Below, piece after piece: positions 21,160 through 30,175 of a DNA stretch of 64,000 bases. Numbering within the stretch: the first letter of the stretch is position 1; every line of letters begins with the position of its first letter. The stretch is from Deinococcus sp. AB2017081. GTDB taxonomy: Bacteria > Deinococcota > Deinococci > Deinococcales > Deinococcaceae. The notes beneath the pieces were generated by a model. The model was not told the DNA's origin, did no database searches, and worked only from the letters and a program-made list of their open reading frames with translations. The stretch covers positions 3,196,001 through 3,260,000 of the forward strand of contig NZ_CP140098.1 of the NCBI RefSeq assembly GCF_034440735.1. The letters are read 5' to 3'. Position numbers and translations under genes: made by a program.

Positions 21160-21879
21160 TCAGGCCGCCACGAACTCCCCGTCCCGCAGCACCGGCACGG
21201 CCCTGCTGACGTTCAGCTGCGCGGCCAGTTCCACATCCACTCCGAAGCCCCGCTCAATCAGCTCCACGCCGGAACTGCACGCCCGCACGCTCCGCGCCAG
21301 GTCGGGCTCGGCCGAGCGGAACGCCTGCGCGGCGGCCTCCGCTTCCGGGGAACGGTCGCCACGCAGGGCGTCGATCACGGCTCCTGCTCCCAGCCAGTCC
21401 TCCAGGGCGGGCCGCAGCGTGCCATCCGGCCAGCGTTCCCCGGCGGGCACGACGAGGACGCGGCCCACGCCATGCAGGTGTTCACCCACCGCGCGGGCGT
21501 TGCGCAGGCACGCCGCGTAGACGGGCACCCCCAGTTCCGCAGCGTCCGCACAGAGCGCCCCGCCATTCGGCGAGGGCAGCACCAGCCTCTCCCCCACCGG
21601 CAGGGTCAGCAGCGACGACGGCGACAGCGAGAAGCCGTCCGTGAAGCGCCGCTCGTGACTGGCGAGCACCGCGCCCTGCTCCCGCGCGAAGGCCGCGGCC
21701 GAGTCGTCCCGCCAGCGGTACGGCAGCACGGCCGCGCCGCGCGACACGGCCACGTCCACGCACGTCGTGAACGACAGCACGTCCACGACCACCACGGCGT
21801 CCACGTGCGGGCCCAGGTGACGCACGGCCGCGCCGCCCCACTCGCAGCGCACGCGGAACGCCGACTGGTCGAAGGACAC
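21160..21879 (-). CDS. 2-phosphosulfolactate phosphatase family protein
   Basis: 239 aa from a GTG start. It matches the ComB family, which in methanogens removes phosphate from 2-phosphosulfolactate during coenzyme M synthesis. VVVDVLSFTTCVDVAVSRGA, LPSPNGGALC and VVPAGERWPDGTLRPALEDWLGAGAVI are typical segments. Bacteria with this family often lack coenzyme M, so the real substrate may be another phospho-acid. It lies immediately upstream of rpsH on the same strand and diverges from the Nudix gene across 33 bp. Confidence 0.85.
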   Translation of the reverse strand: MSFDQSAFRVRCEWGGAAVRHLGPHVDAVVVVDVLSFTTCVDVAVSRGAAVLPYRWRDDSAAAFAREQGAVLASHERRFTDGFSLSPSSLLTLPVGERLVLPSPNGGALCADAAELGVPVYAACLRNARAVGEHLHGVGRVLVVPAGERWPDGTLRPALEDWLGAGAVIDALRGDRSPEAEAAAQAFRSAEPDLARSVRACSSGVELIERGFGVDVELAAQLNVSRAVPVLRDGEFVAA

Positions 21880-21912
21880 GCTCCACAGCGTAATCGGCTA
21901 CCGTGACTCCCG

Positions 21913-22899
21913 ATGACCCTGATGGATCTGCGCAGAGTGTGGGGCCCCCGCCCCCTGATCGCCGCCGCCGTGGGCGTGCTGATCCAGGACGAGCACGGGC
22001 GCGTGCTGCTGCAACGCCGCGGCGACGACGGCCTGTGGGGCGAGCCCGGCGGAGCCCTCGACGCCGGCGAGGACTTCCTGACCGGCGCGCGCCGCGAACT
22101 GCGGGAGGAGACCGGCCTGACGTGCCAGGGGCTGACCCTGCTGCCCGTGCCGGAGGGCCTGCAGGACGGCCCGGAGCTGTACCACCGCTACCCGAACGGG
22201 CACGAGATCTACATCGTCGGGAGGCGGGCGCACGGCACGCTGCCCGCCGCCGCGCTGGACGGGGCCGCGCCGGACGACAGCGGCGAGACGCTGGAGCTGC
22301 GGTGGTTCCCGCTGGATGCCCTGCCCGACCTGAGCAACAACGCCAACCGCCAGAGCATGAACGTCCTGCGCGCCCGCGCGGGCCTGCCGCCCCTGCCGCT
22401 GGCCCCCACGCCCCCCGCGCCGCCCGTGGGCAACTTCCTGCGCGACCTGCGCCGCGTGATCGGGCACCGCCCGTGGTTCGCTCCCGGCGCGAACGTCCTC
22501 GTGAACGACGACCGGGGCCGCCTGCTGCTCCTCCGGCACGGGCACACGCGGAAGTGGACGCTGCCCGGCGGCAGCCTGGAACCCGGCGAGAGTTTCGCCC
22601 AGACCGCCGCCCGTGAGCTGTTCGAGGAGACCGGGCTCGCGGCCGTGCGGCTGGAAGCGCTGGAGATGTACGCCGGGCCGGAGTACCGTCTGACCTACCC
22701 AAACGGCGACGTGTTCGATTCCGTCTCGGTGCTGTACCGCGCGCATGGCGTCACCGGCACCCTCACCCCGCAGGACGGCGAGGTGGATGAGGCCCGGTGG
22801 TTCGATGTGGACGAACTCCCAGCCGCCGAGGAACTGAGCAGCCCGGTCATGCGGGCGAGCATCCAGCACTGGAAAGAAGGCCAGAGCACGCGGCCCTGA
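21913..22899 (+). CDS. Tandem two-domain Nudix hydrolase
   Basis: 328 aa with two complete Nudix domains. The first (about 15-155) has the box GALDAGEDFLTGARRE then LREETGL. The second (about 180-320) has GSLEPGESFAQTAARE then LFEETGL. Both fit G-x5-E-x7-RE-U-x-EE-x-G-U with all metal ligands, so both can hydrolyse nucleoside-diphosphate-linked substrates. A proline-rich linker (LPPLPLAPTPPAPPVG) joins them. Each half also carries a YRxxYPNG-like or YRLTYPNG strand, indicating internal duplication. Deinococcus is known for many Nudix enzymes. Confidence 0.92.
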   Translation: MTLMDLRRVWGPRPLIAAAVGVLIQDEHGRVLLQRRGDDGLWGEPGGALDAGEDFLTGARRELREETGLTCQGLTLLPVPEGLQDGPELYHRYPNGHEIYIVGRRAHGTLPAAALDGAAPDDSGETLELRWFPLDALPDLSNNANRQSMNVLRARAGLPPLPLAPTPPAPPVGNFLRDLRRVIGHRPWFAPGANVLVNDDRGRLLLLRHGHTRKWTLPGGSLEPGESFAQTAARELFEETGLAAVRLEALEMYAGPEYRLTYPNGDVFDSVSVLYRAHGVTGTLTPQDGEVDEARWFDVDELPAAEELSSPVMRASIQHWKEGQSTRP

Positions 22900-22910
22900 A
22901 GTCTCTGGAG

Positions 22911-24077
22911 TCAACGTGAGGATGAACGTAGCTCCAGCCAGTCAATGGCTGCCCGGACAACTGGATCGCGATCCGTCCGGAAGTCGTGCCAGTCATTCAC
23001 GACCACAACGTCGGGTTGAACGCCGTGATCATAGATTTTCCCGGTGCGATCTGCATCCATTGCCGTCGTCAGCAGTAATGCCGATCCATCCGCCAACTCG
23101 TACCGGCTGTTGGAGGTCGTCAGGCCACGCGTCGCCTCGCCGAAGACACGGGTGCCTGGCCGTCCGAGGAACGACAGCGCTATGATCTCGCCGCTGCTGG
23201 CAGTGAGGGCCGACGTGAGAACGGCCACGGGAACCGTTTCTGACAGGGAAGGCAGCACGTCTCCTGCCGTCTGGGCAAGGACATCACCCCCAATACTTGC
23301 CTGACCACGTTCGTACCGCCACGGCCAGCGCTCCTGCTCGCGGACGAAGGCACCCAGGTCGCCTTCTCCAGCCAGGGGCCCGATGCCGCTGAGCATGGGC
23401 CACATATTTCCTCCCAGGTTCAGGCGCAGATCCACCACCCACCGCCGGACTCCGGCACGGGACAGGGCGTGCAGCACGTCACGAACCTTCTGCTGATAGG
23501 TTTCACCGTCCTCGAAGACGCCAGAGAGGTGACATTCTGGAAGGCAAACCAAGCCGATATCGTCCCGAAGTCTCCACCCAACTGGCGTTGCATGATGAAC
23601 GGGAACGTCGGCCCGAACCAGATTGACCTCCCTGACCACTCCAGCCTGACTGATCTCCAGGTGGACGTACGGCTCTGGACTCAATCCGGCATTCACTCCG
23701 TCTCCGACGGGCTGGCCCTGCACTTTCAGAATCCGGTCTCCGGGGCGCAGCCCTGCCAGTTCGGCAGGACTTTCAGGAAAGACGACAGCCACCGTACCAG
23801 CAACGTAATACAGACCGAGCAGGCCCCGGTGGACGGAATCTGCGTCGGGCAGGCGCAGGAAGCTGTGCGCGTCACCCAACGCCTGCAGGGCATGCCGGAG
23901 AGCCGAGTGCAGCCCGGAAACGTCTCCGTGCTCCACCAACAACCTCCAGCAGGCCGATGTGACTTCCGGCCAGTTGACCCGGTGCGCGTAGAGTGCCTCA
24001 CGCTCGATGAGTTCCAACGCTTCCGACAGAATGGCTTCCCTACTCACTTCAGTGTTCACTTCTCCCGGATGCTCCAT
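22911..24077 (-). CDS. S41-family serine peptidase
   Basis: 388 aa. An N-terminal helical cap with GDAHSFL (about 68-74), a PDZ-like ELAGLRPGDRILKVQGQPV (about 106-124), the LGGNMWPMLSGIGPL motif (about 221-234) and the nucleophile in TASSGE (about 292-297) identify an S41 protease. It is closest to the nisin-resistance/tail-specific type. No signal peptide is present, so a cytosolic role or a missed start is possible. It overlaps the pheT end by 22 nt. Its GC content is lower than that of pheT. Confidence 0.85.
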   Translation of the reverse strand: MEHPGEVNTEVSREAILSEALELIEREALYAHRVNWPEVTSACWRLLVEHGDVSGLHSALRHALQALGDAHSFLRLPDADSVHRGLLGLYYVAGTVAVVFPESPAELAGLRPGDRILKVQGQPVGDGVNAGLSPEPYVHLEISQAGVVREVNLVRADVPVHHATPVGWRLRDDIGLVCLPECHLSGVFEDGETYQQKVRDVLHALSRAGVRRWVVDLRLNLGGNMWPMLSGIGPLAGEGDLGAFVREQERWPWRYERGQASIGGDVLAQTAGDVLPSLSETVPVAVLTSALTASSGEIIALSFLGRPGTRVFGEATRGLTTSNSRYELADGSALLLTTAMDADRTGKIYDHGVQPDVVVVNDWHDFRTDRDPVVRAAIDWLELRSSSR

Positions 24078-26515
24078 CCCTGCGCCCGCACGGCGGCCAT
24101 GAGCTTGTCCATGATGGGATCGACCTCCTCGTCCGTGAGGGTCTTCGCGGCGCGGAAGGTCAGGCGCACGGCGACGGAGCGCTGGCCCTCGCCGAGCTGC
24201 TCGCCGGTGTACACGTCGAAGGGCTCCACGCTCTCCAGCAGGTCGCCGCCCCCCCGGCGCAGCAGGGCGGCCACCTCGCCGTAGCTGACGCCCTGGGGGG
24301 TAACGACGGCGAGGTCGCGCCACGCGGCGGGGGCGCGGCTGGGGTCGCGGAACGCCCACGCGCGGCCCGGCAGCGGCAGGGCGACGTCCAGCACGTACGT
24401 GTCGCCCTTGAGGCCGAAGTCCTGCGCGACCTCGGGGTGCACCGCGCCGAGCCAGCCGATGGGCTCTGCATTCCACACGACCTCGCCGGCGATGCCGGGG
24501 TGCAGGGCGGCGGGGACGGCGTCGCCGCGCAGCTGCCGCACCTCGAAGGCCGCGCCGAGAGTCGCGGCGAGGGATTCGACGAGGCCCTTGAACGCTGCGA
24601 AGCTGCCCGCCACGCCCGGCTGGTGGGTGGCCCCGGCCAGCGGGCCGCGCATCAGCAGGCCCAGGCGTTCGGCCTCGCCGCTCTGCGGGAAGATGCGGCC
24701 CATCTCGAAGATCAGCACGCGGTCGCCCTTCGCGTGCGCCTGCGCGGCCTTCAGCAGCGACGGGTACAGCGCCGTGCGCAGGCCGGTGCGGTCGGCGGTC
24801 ATGGGGTTGCGCAGGCGGGCAGTGGGCGTCTCGGTGCGGGCCTTTGCGGCCTCGTCGTCGCTGGTGAAGGTGTAGGTCACGACCTCCTGCGCTCCGATAC
24901 CGGCCAGCGTGCGGCGCAGGGTGCTGCGCTCCACGCCCTCCCGCTCCGCGCCGATGTTGCTGGGGTGCACGCGCAGGGTGGGCAGCGTCTCGGGAAGTTC
25001 CGCGTACCCGTGCAGGCGCGCGACCTCCTCGGCGAGATCCTGCCAGATCACCATGTCCACCCGCCACGACGGCGGCGTGACGTGCAGCGCGTCCCCGTTG
25101 CCCGCGACCGTGCAGCCCAGGCGCGTGAGGATGCCGCTCATCTCGGCGGTGTCCACGTGCATGCCGAGCAGCGCGCGGATCTGGTCGCCGGTCGTGTCGA
25201 TGTTGCCCGGCACCTCCGGCTCGCCCACCACGGTCGCGCCGGGGTGGATCTCTCCGCGCCCGGCGTCGGCCAGCAGGGCCGCCACGCGGTTCGCGGCCTT
25301 CGGGGCCAGCAGGGGATCGACGCCGCGCTCGTAGCGGTACACGGCGTCCGTCTTGAGGCCCAGGCGGGTGCTCGTGCGGCGCAGCAGCACCGGGTCGAAG
25401 TGCGCGGACTCAATCACCACGTCCGTCGTGTCCGCCCGCACGTGCCCGTGGTCGCCGCCCATGATGCCCGCGATGCCCAGCACGGTGTCGCCCAGCTTGG
25501 GCTGCCCGGCCGTGGCGAAGGCGTCCGCGACGCTGGAGATCTCCGGCTGATTGCCGTCGAGGATCAGCAGGTCTTCTGGCCCAACGGTGTGCGTGCCGCC
25601 CATCAGATCCTTCACGACCTCGCCCTGCCGCAGTCCGAACGCCACGTGGATCTGGTCGCCCGCCACGTCCCGCCGGTCGTACAGCGCCGTCGGCTGCCCG
25701 AGTTCCAGCATCACGTAGTTGCTGGTGTCCACGATCAGGTCGATGGGCCGCATGCCCGCCAGCGACACGCGACGCTGCATCCACAGGGGCGCGGGGCCGT
25801 TCGTCAGGCCGCCCACCGTGCGCGCCGCGAAGTGATCGCAGCCGAAGCGCAGTTTCTTTGAGGGGTCGCGGTCGAGCGTCAGGCCCTTGGGCGGCAGCGT
25901 GACCGTGATCTCCCCCGCCCCGCGCGGGGCCGGCCCGGCCGGGGGCTCCACGAGTTCCAGCTTCAGGAACGCTGCCAGATCCCGCGCCAGTCCCAGCGCG
26001 CTCAACACGTCCGCGCGGTTCGGCGTGACCTCCACGTCCAGCACGTGATCGTCCGGCCACAGTTCGCGCATCGGCGTGCCCGGCGCAGCCGTCCCTGCCG
26101 GGAACAGCATCAGGCCCGCCGCGCTCTCGCCCAGGCCCAGTTCCTTCGCGCTGGCCGCCATGCCCCACGACTCCACGCCCTGCAAGGCCCGCACGCCGTA
26201 GGTCATGCCGCCCAGCTCCGTGCCCGGCGACACCAGCGCGACCATCGTCCCCGCGGGCAGGCCCACCGCGTTCGGGGCCCCGCTGGCGATGACCTTCTCG
26301 CCGTTCGCGCCCGTGTCGAGCGTCAGTTTCGTGAGCTGCGTGCCCTCGATGGGCTCGGCGTGGGTGACGGTGACCAGCAGCACACCGGGGGGCGGCGCGG
26401 GCACGTCCTCCACGCCCTCCAGCGGGAGGCCCAGGTGCGCGAAGGTCGGCTCCAGATCGGCCAGCGGCGGCAGGTTCGGGACGAGTTCTTTGAGCCAGGA
26501 ATACGGGATGTTCAT
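24056..26515 (-). CDS. pheT: Phenylalanyl-tRNA synthetase beta subunit
   Basis: 819 aa. Domains in order are a tRNA-binding EMAP-like domain (about 40-150), B3/B4 editing domain (about 205-400), B5 (about 405-475), a catalytic-like core, and a C-terminal ferredoxin-fold anticodon-binding domain ending AAVRAQGWSIREK. It forms the alpha2-beta2 enzyme with PheS. It sits in the order pheS-Nudix-pheT-S41, with a long palindromic element in the gap before it. Confidence 0.97.
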   Translation of the reverse strand: MNIPYSWLKELVPNLPPLADLEPTFAHLGLPLEGVEDVPAPPPGVLLVTVTHAEPIEGTQLTKLTLDTGANGEKVIASGAPNAVGLPAGTMVALVSPGTELGGMTYGVRALQGVESWGMAASAKELGLGESAAGLMLFPAGTAAPGTPMRELWPDDHVLDVEVTPNRADVLSALGLARDLAAFLKLELVEPPAGPAPRGAGEITVTLPPKGLTLDRDPSKKLRFGCDHFAARTVGGLTNGPAPLWMQRRVSLAGMRPIDLIVDTSNYVMLELGQPTALYDRRDVAGDQIHVAFGLRQGEVVKDLMGGTHTVGPEDLLILDGNQPEISSVADAFATAGQPKLGDTVLGIAGIMGGDHGHVRADTTDVVIESAHFDPVLLRRTSTRLGLKTDAVYRYERGVDPLLAPKAANRVAALLADAGRGEIHPGATVVGEPEVPGNIDTTGDQIRALLGMHVDTAEMSGILTRLGCTVAGNGDALHVTPPSWRVDMVIWQDLAEEVARLHGYAELPETLPTLRVHPSNIGAEREGVERSTLRRTLAGIGAQEVVTYTFTSDDEAAKARTETPTARLRNPMTADRTGLRTALYPSLLKAAQAHAKGDRVLIFEMGRIFPQSGEAERLGLLMRGPLAGATHQPGVAGSFAAFKGLVESLAATLGAAFEVRQLRGDAVPAALHPGIAGEVVWNAEPIGWLGAVHPEVAQDFGLKGDTYVLDVALPLPGRAWAFRDPSRAPAAWRDLAVVTPQGVSYGEVAALLRRGGGDLLESVEPFDVYTGEQLGEGQRSVAVRLTFRAAKTLTDEEVDPIMDKLMAAVRAQGWSIREK

Positions 26516-26547
26516 CGGTGACCTCTAGGTTGTGGGCGGCGGTCGGG

Positions 26548-26655
26548 AGACCCCTCACCCCGGCCCTCTCCCCGGGGAAGAGGGAGCAATACGCTGTGGC
26601 TTTCGCCTTCTGTTAGCCCCTCTCCCCTGGGGAGAGGGGTTGGGGTGAGGGGTCT
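26548..26655. repeat. Long palindromic (REP-like) element between the Nudix gene and pheT
   Basis: The arms pair AGACCCCTCACCCC (left) with GGGGTGAGGGGTCT (right), extended by CCCTCTCCCC/GGGGAGAGGG, around a ~50-nt centre. The right arm stops at the Nudix stop codon. It resembles high-copy intergenic palindromes common in bacterial genomes. In the pheS-pheT transcript it could stabilise or partly terminate the RNA. Confidence 0.75.
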
Positions 26656-27321
26656 CTACCTCGCCAGCCCCCGCACCACGTCCCGCAGTTCGGGCGGCAC
26701 GAAGTTGACCTCTTCCAGCCGATCCACGCTGATCCACTGGGGCGAATACCAGTTCTCCTCGCTGCTGCGGATCGCCTCCGGGCCGTCGCCGAGGCGCATC
26801 TCGCCGGAGACATACGTGACGTGGAAGTAGTGTTCGTCGTTGCCCATGCCCTGGTGGCGGTACACGAGCGGGCCGACGGTCACGACGAGGTTCACTTCCT
26901 CCAGCACTTCACGGGCGCAGGCTTCAGCGGGCGTCTCGCCGGGGTCGATGCCGCCGCCGGGCAGGGTGGCGTACTCGCGGCCCGCCTTGCGCCGGAGCAT
27001 GAGCAGGACTTCGGAGTGGTCGTTGAGGAGGATGGCGACTGATCGGGGGCGGCGGGTCATGTGGTCATCCTGTTCGAGCGTTGCGATCAGTGTGTCGAGG
27101 AACGCGTCATCGGATTCACGGCGGTACTCGAATGCCGGACTGAGATGGACGATTGCCTTTGCTGCAGTCGGAGTCAGACCGTTGACGCGATTGAGGGCAC
27201 CGATACACTCGATTTTTGAGTACCCTCGATCCGCGAGAAACTGCACCTGTGCGTCCTGACCTGCGTTGGGTGTACCGGCCAGAAAATCACGGAGCTGCTC
27301 TACAGCAGCATCTATGTTCAC
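26656..27321 (-). CDS. L7/L12-C-like helical domain fused to a Nudix hydrolase
   Basis: 221 aa from a GTG whose bases overlap the pheS stop (GTGA), behind GGGGAG 5 nt upstream. Residues 1-87 are a small helical domain (QFLADRGYSKIECIGALNRV and GLTPTAAKAIVHLSPAF) recalling the C-terminal domain of L7/L12. Residues 90-215 form a Nudix domain with G-x5-E and REVLEEVN at 123-144; the usual last Gly is Asn. An ATG at codon 88 with AGGA 7 nt upstream could yield a Nudix-only product. The N-terminal part is more AT-rich. Substrate unknown. Confidence 0.8.
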   Translation of the reverse strand: MNIDAAVEQLRDFLAGTPNAGQDAQVQFLADRGYSKIECIGALNRVNGLTPTAAKAIVHLSPAFEYRRESDDAFLDTLIATLEQDDHMTRRPRSVAILLNDHSEVLLMLRRKAGREYATLPGGGIDPGETPAEACAREVLEEVNLVVTVGPLVYRHQGMGNDEHYFHVTYVSGEMRLGDGPEAIRSSEENWYSPQWISVDRLEEVNFVPPELRDVVRGLAR

Positions 27322-28334
27322 CCCAACTCCCCTCTGAACTGCCCGATCACCCTCGGGTCGTTGGCGTAGAAGTAGCGGATGTCGGGGATCTTGTACTTGA
27401 GCATGGCGATGCGCTCTGGCCCCAGGCCGAAGGCGAAACCGGTCTTGCCCTCGTACACGCGCGCCTTGCCCTGGGCCTCGCGGAGGTCGTCGACCGCCCG
27501 GAAGACGTTGGGGTGCACCATGCCGCAGCCGCCCAGCTCCAGCCATTTGCTCTCGCCGCGGGGGTTGTCCCAGTACACGGCGAAGTCCGCGCCGGGTTCC
27601 GTGAAGGGGTAGTAGCTGGGCTGGAAGCGGACTTTCGCGCTGGGGCCGTACAGGCCGCGGGCCATCTCGGCGATGGTGCCCTTGAGGTCGGCCATGCTGA
27701 TGCCGTCGCCGACGACGAGGCCCTCGAGCTGGTGGAACATGGCCTCGTGGGTGGCGTCGGTGGCCTCGTAGCGGTAGACCTTGCCGCGCGCGACGATCTT
27801 CAGGGGGGGTTCGTGGGCGACCATGTAGCGCACCTGCATGGGGCTGGTGTGGGTGCGCAGCAGGCGGCCGTCCTCGAGCCAGAAGGTGTCCTGGAGGTCG
27901 CGGGCGGGGTGGTACCACGGGACGTTCAGCGCCTCGAAGTTGTGGTGCTCGTCCTCGACCTCGGGGCCTTCCACGACGGTGTAGCCCATTCGTTCATAGA
28001 TTGCCGTGAGGTCGTCGTACACACGGTTGATGGGGTGCAGACCGCCGGCGGGCAGCGGCAGGCCCGGCAGGGTGACGTCGATGGCCTCGCCGGCGAGTTT
28101 CGCGTCGAGGGCCGCGCGCTTCAGGGTCGCCTCGCGCTCGTCGAGGGCGGCCTGGATCTCCTGGCGGACGGCGTTGATCTCCGCGCCGCGGGCCTTGCGT
28201 TCCTCGGGCGGGAGGGTGCCGAGGGTGCCGAGTTCGCGGGTGACGGAGCCGCTCTTGCCGACGTACTTCGTCTTGACGGCCTGGAGGTCGTCGAGGGTCT
28301 GGGCGGCGTGGATTTCGGGGATGGCTTCGTGCAT
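27318..28334 (-). CDS. pheS: Phenylalanyl-tRNA synthetase alpha subunit
   Basis: 338 aa. Catalyses ATP-dependent charging of tRNA-Phe together with PheT. The N-terminal coiled coil (about 1-85) contacts tRNA. The class II core has motif 1, motif 2 (GKVYRYEATDATHEAMFHQLEG) and motif 3 (FAFGLGPERIAMLKY). It is the first gene of the operon, behind a terminator-like hairpin in the leader. Confidence 0.97.
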   Translation of the reverse strand: MHEAIPEIHAAQTLDDLQAVKTKYVGKSGSVTRELGTLGTLPPEERKARGAEINAVRQEIQAALDEREATLKRAALDAKLAGEAIDVTLPGLPLPAGGLHPINRVYDDLTAIYERMGYTVVEGPEVEDEHHNFEALNVPWYHPARDLQDTFWLEDGRLLRTHTSPMQVRYMVAHEPPLKIVARGKVYRYEATDATHEAMFHQLEGLVVGDGISMADLKGTIAEMARGLYGPSAKVRFQPSYYPFTEPGADFAVYWDNPRGESKWLELGGCGMVHPNVFRAVDDLREAQGKARVYEGKTGFAFGLGPERIAMLKYKIPDIRYFYANDPRVIGQFRGELG

Positions 28335-28382
28335 GGGTTCTCCTGTGGCATGACGCTGCTGACATGAAACGGTGCTGACATG

Positions 28383-28455
28383 AAAAAGCCCCGCCCGGGG
28401 GTGGGCGGGGTGACGCGCTTGACCTGCGTTCAGGTCAGCGGAACCCCGGGCGGGG
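28383..28455 (-). promoter_or_regulatory. Attenuator-like leader of pheS
   Basis: On the minus strand an 8-bp terminator stem (CCCCGCCC/GGGCGGGG, 28410-28389) is followed by TTTTT, about 50 nt before pheS. Further upstream, 28455-28444 is perfectly complementary over 12 nt to 28400-28389 (loop plus 3' arm of the terminator), so an antiterminator can form. A 7-bp hairpin (28420-28437) lies between. A 19-codon frame from 28489 has only one Phe codon. No T-box consensus was seen. Confidence 0.6.
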
Positions 28456-28619
28456 AAAACGGCGAAGGTGTACCGGGCCGGGGCGTCATGGGTTCAGGGT
28501 AGCAGACATGGGCCGGGGGCTGGCCACCGTCCTTAAGTTCCCTTCATGTTCCATCCCGGTCTGTCCCCACGGGCGACTGGCCCTGTTTTACACGTCTGGG
28601 CGCATGCCAGCATGAAGCC

Positions 28620-30083
<1,464 letters not shown>

Positions 30084-30175
30084 CGGCGCCCCCCCGCCGG
30101 GCGGTGCTGCCGGGGGCATCTGAAGTGGCCAAAACGTAAGACTGCGGGCATGGAGGGCTGCCTAGGCTCTGGAGA

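Noticed and set aside
28335..28619. T-box riboswitch or Phe-rich leader peptide before pheS
   Set aside because: No T-box consensus or specifier loop was recognised, and the only short frame has one Phe codon.
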